This document shows, in pieces, positions 15,665-23,569 of a DNA stretch of 37,933 bases; positions within the stretch are counted from its first letter, which is position 1; each line of letters starts with the position of its first letter. The translations under genes and the position numbers were made by a program. This DNA comes from Bacillota bacterium (GTDB taxonomy: Bacteria; Bacillota; Clostridia; DSM-8532), in assembly GCA_023440865.1 (NCBI GenBank), contig JAEXRM010000062.1, positions 1 to 37,933 of the forward strand, given 5' to 3'. Below the pieces are notes generated by a model that was not told the DNA's origin, searched no databases, and was given only the letters and a program-made list of their open reading frames with translations.

Positions 15665-17002
15665 TCATCCTCCCGCCCGAACCGCCTGCAGCGACACCTC
15701 CGCCCTCCTGCGCGTCATCGGCAGCGCGACCGCAAAGGTCAATATCTCCGCGATCGGCGCCGCAAGCCAGACACCGGTGACGCCGAGCACCGGGGGCAGT
15801 ACGATCAGCAGGGCGCCCAGCAGCAGGAGGCTGCGCAACGAGGAGACGAGCAGGGATGCGCCAGCCCGTCCGATGGAGGTGAACCAGCAGGATGCCAGCA
15901 TGTTGTAGCCGTTGAGCAGGAATCCGATCGAGAACAGCCGCAATCCTTCCACGGCGATGGGCATGCTGCCGCCATCCGCCTTCCCGAGGAACAGGCGCAG
16001 CACCGGCTCGCCCAGCAGGCAGGCGATCAGCAGGCTGACAACACCGATGCAGGCCGCCGCCCGGTTGGCCAGCCGCCGCACGGCCTGCATCCCCTCCCGG
16101 TCGCCGGCGCCGAAACGGTAGCTCACCAGGGGATTCATCGCCTGCGCCAGCCCTGTGTGGAACATGGACTGCACGAAGGCGAAATAACCGACCAGCGTGA
16201 ACGCGGCGACGCCCGACACACCGGTGCGCTCGAGCAGGATGCGGTTGGCAAGCCAGGTCGTCAGGGTCACGGACAGCTGCCCCACGAACTCGGACGAGCC
16301 GTTGTACAGCATGAACCCGACCTCGCGCAGGGGCACGCGCGGCACCGCGAACCGGAACCTGCTTTTCCCCGCAAGGAACCACCAGGCGCCGACGCAGAAC
16401 GGCATGATCACGGAGATGCCCGAGGCGAGCGCCGCACCGCGCATGCCCCAGTCGAACCGGAACAGGAACAGCCAGTCGAGCAGCACATTGAGCAGATTGG
16501 CGACAAAGCAGTACAGCAGCGACACCTGCGGCTTTCCCTCGCTGCGGATGAACATCACGAACACCGTGCTGCCCATCATCAGGGGATAGAAGGGCAGCAT
16601 CGTGCCGAGATAGTCCGCAACAAACGGCCGCATGGTTCCCTGTGCGCGCAGCAGGTCGAGCACACCCGGAAACAGGAGCGCAACCAGCGCGCAGACAAGG
16701 CCGACCAGGCCGAGGGTCAGCAGCACGGTCAGGGTGAACCGCGCATTGGCACCCTTCTCATCCCCGGCGCCCAGCCGGTGCATGGCGACAGTGAGTCCGC
16801 CCACGCCGGTCATGATGGCGAGCGCAAGCGCAAGGTAGAGAACGGGCAGCGTCATGTTGACGGCGGCAAGCCCGGCCTCGCCGATTCGTCGGCCGATGAA
16901 GAGGCCGTCCACGAATACGATGGAAGAGGTCAGGAACAGGGCGATCACACAGGGGATGGCGATTTCAAAGAATTGTGCGGCCAGTGTCTTTTCACTTTTC
17001 AT
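15665..17002 (-). CDS. MATE-family multidrug/toxin efflux transporter
   Basis: A 445-residue polytopic protein of the MATE family, which exports cationic drugs and metabolites in exchange for H+ or Na+. About twelve hydrophobic segments are visible in two related halves. Family landmarks are FFEIAIPCVIALFLTSSIVF with VDGLFIGR in helix 1-2, and NPLVSYRFGAGDREG near the mid-loop. The start at 17002 follows GGAGGG; the longer upstream reading is not supported. It lies 250 bp downstream of an AraC-GyrI regulator of the type that binds cationic drugs, which is a sensible functional pair. Substrates are unknown. Confidence 0.93.
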   Translation of the reverse strand: MKSEKTLAAQFFEIAIPCVIALFLTSSIVFVDGLFIGRRIGEAGLAAVNMTLPVLYLALALAIMTGVGGLTVAMHRLGAGDEKGANARFTLTVLLTLGLVGLVCALVALLFPGVLDLLRAQGTMRPFVADYLGTMLPFYPLMMGSTVFVMFIRSEGKPQVSLLYCFVANLLNVLLDWLFLFRFDWGMRGAALASGISVIMPFCVGAWWFLAGKSRFRFAVPRVPLREVGFMLYNGSSEFVGQLSVTLTTWLANRILLERTGVSGVAAFTLVGYFAFVQSMFHTGLAQAMNPLVSYRFGAGDREGMQAVRRLANRAAACIGVVSLLIACLLGEPVLRLFLGKADGGSMPIAVEGLRLFSIGFLLNGYNMLASCWFTSIGRAGASLLVSSLRSLLLLGALLIVLPPVLGVTGVWLAAPIAEILTFAVALPMTRRRAEVSLQAVRAGG

Positions 17003-17100
17003 GGTGCTTCCCTCCTGTGGGATCATCCTAGCGGTTCGGTACGGGAACCGCTTCTTGATCCCTGCGCGGAGAGCTGGCGCCTGGGCGCTACTGGATTCGT

Positions 17101-17223
17101 GCTGTGACAGGGACACCGTCGCGCCTCCGGTTTTGTGCGTCGACAGCGGCACCTTCGCGCCTCATGCGTCGACAGCGGCGCCTTCGCGCCTCATGCTTCG
17201 ACAGCAGCACCTTCGCACCCCCA
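17101..17223. repeat. 29-bp tandem repeat, three copies plus a degenerate one
   Basis: Adjacent 29-bp units at 17137-17165, 17166-17194 and 17195-17223 share GACAGC and CCTTCGC blocks. A related, more diverged 29-bp unit sits at 17101-17129. They occupy the gap between the MATE start and the AraC-GyrI stop, in the likely MATE promoter region. Confidence 0.88.
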
Positions 17224-17253
17224 GCCTCGTGCTTCACCGGCGTATCGTCGCCC

Positions 17254-18120
17254 TCACGCCTCGACCAGCGGCAGGCACACCTGCAGCTTCATGGGCCCGC
17301 CGGGAACCGAGCAGGCCTCATACAGCTCCAGCACGGGCCTGTTGTCCGGCATGTACGGCGAGTCGGGCAGCCAGAGGGCCATGAGATCGTTGTAGGCTTC
17401 CGCGATGAACTCCCCGGTTCCCTCGAATGGCAGGCACGCGTAGAGACCGCCTTCAATGGCGTGGAAGGGTGGCGGCGGGGATTTGCGCGTCTCCAGGCAC
17501 ATGTCGTACATGCACCGATCCGCAACCGTCACCAGCGGATCATCGTAGGAAATGCCCACCCAGCGGGCACCGGCCTCCACGAGTCCGGCAGCCTCGCAAT
17601 CGGCGGAGAAGCGCTTCCAGACTTGATGAAGCCGCACATAGGGCCCGATGTGCCGTCGGTAGTGCAGCCGCATCGGCGGCATGTTCCGCACCTGGACCGT
17701 TTCGCGGATGCGCCGGAGCGCGTCCGGATCGGCGCGCATGCGCCCGAGATAGTCGAGCAGCCGGTCGCGCTCCGGCATGGGGGCTGCGGCACCGGATGAC
17801 CGGAAGGCGGAAGCGGACATGCCGAACTGCTCGCGAAAGGCCGTCGCGAAGTTCGACGGGCTGTACCCGGCATCCAACGCCGCTTCCGTCACGTTCAGCC
17901 GGGAGTCTGTGCGAAGCCGGTACGCGGCGCGTTCCAGCCGGAGGCGGCGCGTGCACGCATACAGGCTCTCCCCGACGACCCCGCGGAACATGCGCGAGAA
18001 GTGGAAGCGGGAAAACCGGCAGTGGTCGGCGATCTCCTCGGTCGTGAGCGGACGGTCGAGGTTGGCCCGGATGTAGTCGAGCGCCTGCGAGATGCAGGAC
18101 ACGATCTGCTCGTTCGTCAT
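17254..18120 (-). CDS. AraC-family regulator with GyrI-like effector domain (Rob/BmrR-type drug sensor)
   Basis: A 288-residue protein in the Rob/TetD-like order, DNA-binding domain first. The N-terminal AraC HTH pair spans residues 10-108 (TTEEIADHCRFSRFHFSRMFRGVVGES; VTEAALDAGYSPSNFATAFREQFG). A GyrI-like domain follows from about 135 to the end, recognised by RNMPPMRLHYRRHIGPYVRLHQVWKRF and WVGISYDDPLVT. GyrI-like domains bind bulky cationic compounds. It lies directly upstream of the MATE pump on the same strand and may control it. The start at 18120 has a G-run upstream rather than an ideal ribosome binding site, so it is slightly uncertain. Confidence 0.92.
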   Translation of the reverse strand: MTNEQIVSCISQALDYIRANLDRPLTTEEIADHCRFSRFHFSRMFRGVVGESLYACTRRLRLERAAYRLRTDSRLNVTEAALDAGYSPSNFATAFREQFGMSASAFRSSGAAAPMPERDRLLDYLGRMRADPDALRRIRETVQVRNMPPMRLHYRRHIGPYVRLHQVWKRFSADCEAAGLVEAGARWVGISYDDPLVTVADRCMYDMCLETRKSPPPPFHAIEGGLYACLPFEGTGEFIAEAYNDLMALWLPDSPYMPDNRPVLELYEACSVPGGPMKLQVCLPLVEA

Positions 18121-18169
18121 GACCTGTTGCCCCCCTGGTTATGGTATGGCAGCCGTGCTGTCGCGGCTG

Positions 18170-18277
18170 CCTGTTCATGCCGGCAGCTTTGCCACCGCCT
18201 CCCGCCCATGCCGGCCGCATCCTCACGGCTTCCTGTTCATGACGTCAACCCTTAAGCGTCATCCTGTTCATGCCGGC
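18170..18277. repeat. Interspersed CCTGTTCATG motif, three copies
   Basis: CCTGTTCATG occurs at 18170-18179, 18232-18241 and 18263-18272; the first and last continue with CCGGC. All lie in the 160-bp gap between two regulator genes. They could be regulator sites or remnants of repeat expansion. Confidence 0.6.
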
Positions 18278-18280
18278 CGA

Positions 18281-18973
18281 TCAGCCCTGCCCCTGGATGA
18301 CGGTGCCGCCGTGAAACCGGCATTCGTAGACCCGCACATCCCGGTGGAAGATCTCCTCGAACCCGCTGAACCAGGTGAATTCGCCCTCCACGACACAGTG
18401 GTAGCGATCCGCTCCGCTCTGGTGGACCAGCGGACCGCGGTACGGGTATTCGGGTGGTACAAGCAGCAGGCTTTCCTTGAGGAAGTCCCCGGAAAAGCCT
18501 TCCGCCAGAACGCGTCCGACATAGTTCATCGCCCAGAAGGGGCGACCGTCGCGCCAGAGCGCCTCCTCGCCGGCGAAGCGCGGGCCGCCGAGATAGGTGT
18601 CGATGTACAGCAGATCCCCTTCCCCGTATCGCAGATCATGCGACAGCGGCCGCGTCGGATCGGCTTCCGCTCCCTTGCCCGCATAGCAGGCCCGCTTCGC
18701 GCGCAGCAGGAACGCGGTGACCGCCGCCTGCGGGTCCTCCGTCCGGCTGGCGGCGACGGTTCCGTAAGCCGGATCGCCCGGTTCCATGACCAACTCGTCC
18801 AGACTGATCCGGAAGCATGCGCCCAACCGGATCAACCGCTCGAGATCGGGCACCGCCTGCCCGGCCTCCCACTTGGCGACGGCCTGCCGGGATACGCCAA
18901 TCCTTTCCGCCAGGGCCTCCTGGGTCATCCGCCATTCCTGACGCAGCTGCAACAGCTTCTCCTGCAATCTCAT
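18281..18973 (-). CDS. XRE-type HTH regulator with C-terminal DUF5680 domain
   Basis: A 230-residue protein. Residues 1-65 are a Cro/C1-type HTH (LLQLRQEWRMTQEALAERIGVSRQAVAKWEAGQ). Residues 90-230 match the DUF5680 pattern: YGEGDLLYIDTYLGGPRFAGEEALW, DGRPFWAMNYVG, PYRGPLVHQSGADRYHCVVEGEF and VYECRFHGGTVI. DUF5680 has no assigned biochemical function to my knowledge; fused to an HTH it presumably senses a ligand. The start at 18973 has GGGAGGG; longer upstream reading is not supported. The 85-bp gap to the Crp/Fnr gene and shared strand allow co-transcription. Confidence 0.9.
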   Translation of the reverse strand: MRLQEKLLQLRQEWRMTQEALAERIGVSRQAVAKWEAGQAVPDLERLIRLGACFRISLDELVMEPGDPAYGTVAASRTEDPQAAVTAFLLRAKRACYAGKGAEADPTRPLSHDLRYGEGDLLYIDTYLGGPRFAGEEALWRDGRPFWAMNYVGRVLAEGFSGDFLKESLLLVPPEYPYRGPLVHQSGADRYHCVVEGEFTWFSGFEEIFHRDVRVYECRFHGGTVIQGQG

Positions 18974-19058
18974 CTCATGTCCCTCCCGACATAGGATAGC
19001 CGGTCGCGGGAAGAAAGACCATCCATCCGACCTGCCAATGCGGCAACCGGCGGTTGCG

Positions 19059-19733
19059 TCACGGTGCCCGATAGCCGTCCTCGCCTGCGCCCAGCGCCTC
19101 CAGCCGTTTCGAATCGAGGATGCGGTACCCGCGCCCCTCCCGGGCAAGCACGCCGCGGGCGCAGAGCCCCCCCAGGGAACGATGCAGATGCCGGTAGCTC
19201 GTGCCGAGCCGCTCGGCCAGATCCGTCCATTTGTCATGGAAGAAACCGTCCCGCGCCGCCACAACGATATAGGAGCACAGCCGGGGTTCCAGCACCGACA
19301 GGATCGTCAGCGAGCTGTCGCGCGAAAGCCGGGCCAGCTTCGCGGCCAGCTCCTCCGCCACGCGGTTCATGAAGGCCAGGCTGCCGCGCAGCCGTTCACG
19401 ATTCGCAACCAGCGGGATGCCGATGCAGACCAGCGGGGTCATCGCCTCAACGGTGGTCGTGGCTTCCTGCCCGACCTGTACCAGCTCGACATCCCCCAGC
19501 ATCCCTTCCCCGTCCAGCAGGCAGAACAGCAATGTGCGACCGCATCGGTCCGACATGCTGATCTTTGCCTGGCCGGAGAGCAACACGAACAGATGGGACA
19601 TGGCATGTCCGGACCGGCACAGCGGCTCACCCTTGTCGAAATGCAGGCGGCAGGCGCCCGACAGCGATTCGGGCGATAGCCCGTAGCCGGATAGCCTTTT
19701 CCGATCCTGCGGCTGGAGCGGGGTTGTCGTCAT
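19059..19733 (-). CDS. Crp/Fnr-family transcriptional regulator (YeiL-like)
   Basis: A 224-residue regulator. The N-terminal cyclic-nucleotide-binding-like beta barrel is seen in LHFDKGEPLCRSGHAMSHLFVLLSGQAKI and LLDGEGMLGDVELV. A dimer helix region follows, then a winged HTH (TDLAERLGTSYRHLHRSLGGLCARGVL). The canonical cAMP-binding RxS pattern of CRP is not evident, and no N-terminal Fe-S cysteine cluster is present, so the signal is unknown. The start at 19733 has GGGAGG. It is divergent from a DMT transporter and guanine deaminase, its likely targets. A short palindrome lies between them. Confidence 0.9.
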   Translation of the reverse strand: MTTTPLQPQDRKRLSGYGLSPESLSGACRLHFDKGEPLCRSGHAMSHLFVLLSGQAKISMSDRCGRTLLFCLLDGEGMLGDVELVQVGQEATTTVEAMTPLVCIGIPLVANRERLRGSLAFMNRVAEELAAKLARLSRDSSLTILSVLEPRLCSYIVVAARDGFFHDKWTDLAERLGTSYRHLHRSLGGLCARGVLAREGRGYRILDSKRLEALGAGEDGYRAP

Positions 19734-19840
19734 GCTACGCCTCCCGCCGGTGCTTCGCGCAGGCCCGTCCTGCCCGCTCCCTGCATGATGCCGGCCCTCA
19801 CGCGCACGCATGGCATGCGGCGTGTCTCTTTCTCCAGTAT

Positions 19841-19850
19841 GACATATGTC
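19841..19850. promoter_or_regulatory. Palindromic site in the Crp/Fnr - DMT divergent region
   Basis: GACATATGTC is a perfect 10-bp palindrome midway between the divergent starts and is flanked on both sides by TTTCTCC. It may be a binding site for the adjacent Crp/Fnr protein, though it is not the classic TGTGA or TTGAT half-site. Confidence 0.35.
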
Positions 19851-19900
19851 CTGTTTCTCCGCACCCCGCTGCCCCCATACTGTCACCAGGAGGATTGTTC

Positions 19901-20869
19901 ATGGTTGCTTTGCTTTCCATCGCCACCGGCGCGCTGATCGCCGTCATGGTGTTCGTCAACGGCCGTCTGACTGCGGTCCTCGGGGTTGCCGGCGCCGTCG
20001 CGGCGATTCATGCGGCCGGTCTGGCCATCGCCGTCCTGCCGCTTGTCCTGCGCAGGGAGAATCCGTTCCGGCGTGTCGGTACGCCGCTGGCATACTATGC
20101 TGGCGGGTTGATCGGGGTGCTCACCACCCTGTTCAACAACCTCGCGTTCGGCCGCATCAGCCTGTCGGCCCTCATCGCGCTGGGCCTGCTCGGACAGGTG
20201 CTGGCCTCGCTGGCCGTCGACCGGTTCGGCCTGTTCGGCTTCCCGCGCCGCCGTCTCCACGCAGGCATGGTCGCCGGCATCGCGGCGGTGAGCGGCGGCA
20301 TCTTCGCCATGCTGCGCGGCATGCAGGCGGACGGGGGGCTGCCGGCCATCCTGTCGCTCGCGGCCGGCGTGACGGTCGTTGCCTCCCGCATCCTCAACGC
20401 GCGGCTCGCGGCATCCACCTCGCCCCGCGTCAGCGTTTTCCACAACTTCCTGACCGGGTTGGCCGCGGCCATGGTGCTGCTGTGCGTCTGGTGTGCTGCG
20501 GGCACAGCGGATGCCGCCGGCACGCAGCACACCGCCGTCGTGCCGGTTGTCGCATTATCACAGGCTGCTGCCTTCACGGCATCCGATGCCTGGATGCTGT
20601 CCGGCAGCCTGCTGGGCTTCCTCGTCGTCCTGCTCTCCAACTGGACGACGCCCCGCCTTCCGGCATTCCTGGTGACCCTGTTTGTCTTTGTCGGACAGGT
20701 GTTCACGGGACTCGCCGTGGATACGCTCGCAAGCGGCCGGTTCACGGCGGAACAGGGCGTCGGTGGCGGACTGGTGCTCGCCGGGCTGCTGCTGACGGTC
20801 TTGAAACCCGCATCCGCAAGGGGGTATGATGCAGGGGAGCAACCGGCGCGCACACCGTGCGAACCGTGA
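19901..20869 (+). CDS. DMT-superfamily transporter (DUF606/YdcZ type, duplicated)
   Basis: A 322-residue integral membrane protein with about ten hydrophobic helices in two related halves. Residues 1-140 start MVALLSIATGALIAVMVFVNGRL; residues 160-310 contain SLLGFLVVLLSNWTTPRLPAFLVTLFVFVGQVFTGL. The NGRL and TLFNNLAFGRISLSALIALGLLGQV segments resemble DUF606 members of the drug/metabolite transporter superfamily. The start at 19901 has AGGAGG. Only 13 bp separate it from guanine deaminase, so it may carry purines or related compounds; the direction of transport is not known. Confidence 0.85.
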   Translation: MVALLSIATGALIAVMVFVNGRLTAVLGVAGAVAAIHAAGLAIAVLPLVLRRENPFRRVGTPLAYYAGGLIGVLTTLFNNLAFGRISLSALIALGLLGQVLASLAVDRFGLFGFPRRRLHAGMVAGIAAVSGGIFAMLRGMQADGGLPAILSLAAGVTVVASRILNARLAASTSPRVSVFHNFLTGLAAAMVLLCVWCAAGTADAAGTQHTAVVPVVALSQAAAFTASDAWMLSGSLLGFLVVLLSNWTTPRLPAFLVTLFVFVGQVFTGLAVDTLASGRFTAEQGVGGGLVLAGLLLTVLKPASARGYDAGEQPARTPCEP

Positions 20870-20882
20870 AAGGAGCCCTGCC

Positions 20883-22169
20883 ATGGAAAATGCCGCCCGC
20901 CGCGCGTATCGCGGCCATGTGCTGTTCAGCCGCGACAAGGACACGCTCGCATGCCGGGCGGATGCCTGTGTGATCGTGGAGAACGGCCTTGTGCGGGAGA
21001 TATGCGACCATGTTCCTGAGGCGTTTCCCGCGGATGCGGTCATCGACTGGTCGGACCGGCTCATCGTTCCCGGTTTCTGCGACCTGCACACGCACGCGCC
21101 CCAGTTCCTGCAACGCGGCCTGGGCATGGACCTGCCCCTGCTCGGGTGGCTGGATGCCCAGACCTACCCCACGGAAGCCGCATTCGCCGACCCCGTGCAT
21201 GCACGGGACATCTATACCCAATTCGCGAACGAGCTGCTCCGGCAGGGCACCCTGGCGGTCTGCCCGTTTCCGACCCTGCACGAGGAAGCCTCCGACATCC
21301 TGTTCCACGCACTCGCGGAGCGAAGGCTGTACGCATACAGCGGCAAGCTGAACATGGACCGCAACGCCCCGCCCGGCTACATCGAGACGACGGCGGCATC
21401 GGTGGCATCGACCGCGCGGTTCCTCGAAACCCACCCGGGTTCCGGCAATGTGAAGCCCTGCCTGGTGCCCCGTTTCACCCTCACCTGCACCGATGAGCTG
21501 CTGGAAGGCTTGGGTGCGTTGGCGGAACGGTTTCATGCCCCCGTGCATTCCCATGTGTCCGAATCCGTCGAGGAGATCGAGGCGGTCCGGGCGCTGTTCC
21601 CGCACGATCCGAACGGCCTGTCCATCTTCCGCCGGCATGGTCTCGCGGGACGGACACCGGCCATCATGGCGCACTGCATCTTTCCGGACGAGGAAACCAT
21701 CCGCATGCTGGCCTCGATGGACGTCTGGGCCGTCCACTGCCCGGAGGCCACCGCGAACATCGCCGCTGGCGGCATCATGCCCGTCAAGCAGCTGCTCGCA
21801 AGCGGTGCCGCGCTCGCCCTCGGCAGCGACATCGGTTCAGGATCACGCCTGTCCATCGCTTCGACCGTCGCGGCGACCGTCCGGTATTCCAAGCTCCGCC
21901 GCATGCTGTTCCCGGAGTGGGATGCGGTCACCTTTGCCGAGGCCTTCTGGATGGGCACCCGTTCCGGCGGACGCCTGTTCGGACAGATCGGCGCGTTCGA
22001 GCCGGGCTGGGCCTTCAACGCCCTGGTGATCGACGATGGCGCGATGCCCATGCCGAAAGCCGGCCTCACGCCGGCCGAACGGCTGGAACGTTTCTGTTAC
22101 TGCGGCGACGACCGGTGGATCCGGGCACGGTACATCCAGGGGGAGGAAATCCGCGTGCCTGACCGATAG
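20883..22169 (+). CDS. guaD: Guanine deaminase (amidohydrolase family)
   Basis: A 428-residue metal-dependent amidohydrolase matching guanine deaminase, which converts guanine to xanthine and ammonia. Motifs in order are LIVPGFCDLHTHAPQFLQRGL (HxH metal ligands and the guanine deaminase-type APQ), DLPLLGWLDAQTYPTEAAF, PRFTLTCTDEL, HSHVSES, IMAHCIF and GSDIGSG with the metal Asp. Length and motif order fit the family. The start at 20883 has AAAGGAG and follows the DMT gene closely. It links the operon to purine salvage or nitrogen supply. Hairpins follow at 22203-22261. Confidence 0.93.
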   Translation: MENAARRAYRGHVLFSRDKDTLACRADACVIVENGLVREICDHVPEAFPADAVIDWSDRLIVPGFCDLHTHAPQFLQRGLGMDLPLLGWLDAQTYPTEAAFADPVHARDIYTQFANELLRQGTLAVCPFPTLHEEASDILFHALAERRLYAYSGKLNMDRNAPPGYIETTAASVASTARFLETHPGSGNVKPCLVPRFTLTCTDELLEGLGALAERFHAPVHSHVSESVEEIEAVRALFPHDPNGLSIFRRHGLAGRTPAIMAHCIFPDEETIRMLASMDVWAVHCPEATANIAAGGIMPVKQLLASGAALALGSDIGSGSRLSIASTVAATVRYSKLRRMLFPEWDAVTFAEAFWMGTRSGGRLFGQIGAFEPGWAFNALVIDDGAMPMPKAGLTPAERLERFCYCGDDRWIRARYIQGEEIRVPDR

Positions 22170-22202
22170 GCGGGCACGGCAGCCGTCGGCTGAGCCGCAT
22201 GG

Positions 22203-22261
22203 CACGATGCCTCGCAGGAAGCATCGTGATGCGATTCATGATGCGAACCATGATTCGCATC
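22203..22261 (+). other. Two consecutive hairpins after guaD
   Basis: CACGATGC (22203-22210) pairs with GCATCGTG (22221-22228). GATGCGAA (22240-22247) pairs with TTCGCATC (22254-22261). The region is also built on a 12-bp period (units begin at 22228 and 22240). No T-run follows, so intrinsic termination is doubtful, but the structures could protect the guaD 3' end. Confidence 0.5.
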
Positions 22262-22313
22262 GTCATGTGAACAAGCTGCAACGACCGAAAGGCTTCCTGT
22301 TACTTTGCGTTGC

Positions 22314-22342
22314 TTGCCGCAACGGGCGGATCCTCATACAAT
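22314..22342 (+). promoter_or_regulatory. Sigma-A-type promoter for the HTH-membrane protein
   Basis: The -35 TTGCCG (22314-22319) and -10 TACAAT (22337-22342) are separated by exactly 17 bp, about 40 bp before the ATG. The -35 overlaps a small inverted repeat (CGTTGC...GCAACG). Confidence 0.6.
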
Positions 22343-22380
22343 CATGCCAACGAGAACTGGCATGAAAGGCGGTTGCCACA

Positions 22381-22890
22381 ATGTTGAGCGAAAACATCAA
22401 GACAATCAGAAAATCAAAGGGGCTCTCGCAGGAGGAGCTTGCCATCAGGCTGAACGTGGTGCGGCAAACGATCTCCAAATGGGAGCAGGGACTCTCGGTT
22501 CCCGATTCCGACATGCTGATATCCCTATCGGAAGTGTTTGAAACATCCGTGAGCACCTTGCTTGGAGAGACAGTGGCCACATCGGGGGCAGATGACATCA
22601 CAGCGATCTCGCAAAAGCTGGAGGTCATCAACCTGCAGCTTGCACAACGGAAAGAGTCGAGGCGGAAAGCGCTTCACTGGCTCTTCATCTCCTTGTGCGC
22701 GGTCATCATCCTCCTTTTTACCGCTTTGGCCTCATGGCAGAGCCCGTATTTGGGGTGGGACTACAGTGATCCCGAGACCGCAGTCGTGGGGGTCGCTCTT
22801 CACGCATTTGAATGGCTGTTCTTCAAGTTGGCGCCCTTTCTTCTTGTCGGAGCACTCGTGGGTGTGATCCTGACACGGAAAAGAAGATGA
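22381..22890 (+). CDS. XRE-type HTH protein with C-terminal membrane domain
   Basis: A 169-residue protein. Residues 1-65 are a Cro/C1 HTH (LSENIKTIRKSKGLSQEELAIRLNVVRQTISKWEQG). A short coiled-coil-like linker follows (ISQKLEVINLQLAQRKESRRKA). Two hydrophobic segments come next (about 98-117, LFISLCAVIILLFTALAS, and 142-163, WLFFKLAPFLLVGALVGVIL), ending in TRKRR. The protein is likely a membrane-tethered DNA-binding regulator. Base composition is visibly lower in GC than in neighbours, which suggests acquisition from elsewhere. The ribosome binding site (AAAGGCGG) is weak. No partner gene is obvious, and the target is unknown. Confidence 0.85.
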   Translation: MLSENIKTIRKSKGLSQEELAIRLNVVRQTISKWEQGLSVPDSDMLISLSEVFETSVSTLLGETVATSGADDITAISQKLEVINLQLAQRKESRRKALHWLFISLCAVIILLFTALASWQSPYLGWDYSDPETAVVGVALHAFEWLFFKLAPFLLVGALVGVILTRKRR

Positions 22891-22957
22891 ATCCGTCGTT
22901 CCGGAAATGGCATTTCGGTTTCGATGTGTTGATGTTTTGCCATAAGCACTGGGAACG

Positions 22958-23437
22958 CTATTTGTGATACGTTTCGTTCCCGTTGATCTTCATGGCGCGG
23001 TAGAGCTGCTCGAGCAGCACAATGCGGGCCATCTGGTGCGGGAAGGTCATCTTTGACAGGCACAGGCGGTCATCGGCCGCCTTCACCACCTCGGGCGACA
23101 GCCCGGTGGAACCCCCGATCACAAAGGAAAAGCCGCTGTCGCCCCGGAGCGTCCACTCCCTGAACCGGGTCGCCAGACCCGGAGAGTCGACCATCTCGCC
23201 CGACAGGTCGAGGACGATGGTGCGTGTATTCTTTGGCAGGGCACCCAGCAGGCGGGTGCCCTCCTTGATGCGCCCCTGTGCCTCCAAAGCGGCGGATGCG
23301 TTCTCGGGCAGCCGCTCCTCGGCCACCTCGCGCACCTGCACCGCGCCAAAGCGCGAGAGGCGTTTGACGTATTCCGCCTGCGCCTCCTGCCAGTAGCGTT
23401 CCTTCAGTTTTCCAACTGCGATGATCTCAATTTGCAT
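22958..23437 (-). CDS. rlmH: 23S rRNA (pseudouridine-1915-N3)-methyltransferase RlmH
   Basis: A 159-residue SPOUT-class methyltransferase that modifies pseudouridine 1915 in helix 69 of 23S rRNA using SAM. It is full length for the family. The start MQIEIIAVGKLKERYW is typical, and the C-terminal knot region is clear (FSFVIGGSTGLSPEV, LSKMTFPHQMARIVLLEQLYRAMKI.GN..YHK). GGGGGA precedes the ATG at 23437. Linkage to walJ is common in Bacillota. It is the last gene of the wal-associated minus-strand run, 132 bp after walJ, and that gap contains a 29-bp duplication. Confidence 0.97.
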   Translation of the reverse strand: MQIEIIAVGKLKERYWQEAQAEYVKRLSRFGAVQVREVAEERLPENASAALEAQGRIKEGTRLLGALPKNTRTIVLDLSGEMVDSPGLATRFREWTLRGDSGFSFVIGGSTGLSPEVVKAADDRLCLSKMTFPHQMARIVLLEQLYRAMKINGNETYHK

Positions 23438-23496
23438 GGTTCCCCCTGCCGGCCGGCCTAAGCGGACTCCTTTCGGACAAAACGCATACGCATGGC

Positions 23497-23554
23497 AGTC
23501 CCGCCCGGCACGCAGGATACTCGGAAGTCCCGCCCGGCATACGGGATTCTCGGC
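23497..23554. repeat. 29-bp tandem duplication between walJ and rlmH
   Basis: Adjacent units 23497-23525 and 23526-23554 both begin AGTCCCGCCCGGCA and end in a similar CTCGG block. The unit length is the same as the array at 17101-17223, but the sequence is unrelated. Confidence 0.85.
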
Positions 23555-23569
23555 GGTTTTCGCCGGCGC

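Noticed and set aside
14702..17107. An 801-codon plus-strand open frame opposite the hypothetical and MATE genes
   Set aside because: It is antisense to a clear MATE protein and a gene with good ribosome binding sites. The translation is low-complexity His/Gln/Arg-rich, typical of the opposite strand of GC-rich genes.
17101..17223. CRISPR array from the 29-bp repeats
   Set aside because: There are no spacers between copies; it is a simple tandem repeat with drift.
22891..22957. Terminator between the HTH-membrane gene and rlmH
   Set aside because: Only a short imperfect hairpin (AAATG/CATTT) without a nearby T-run on either strand was found.
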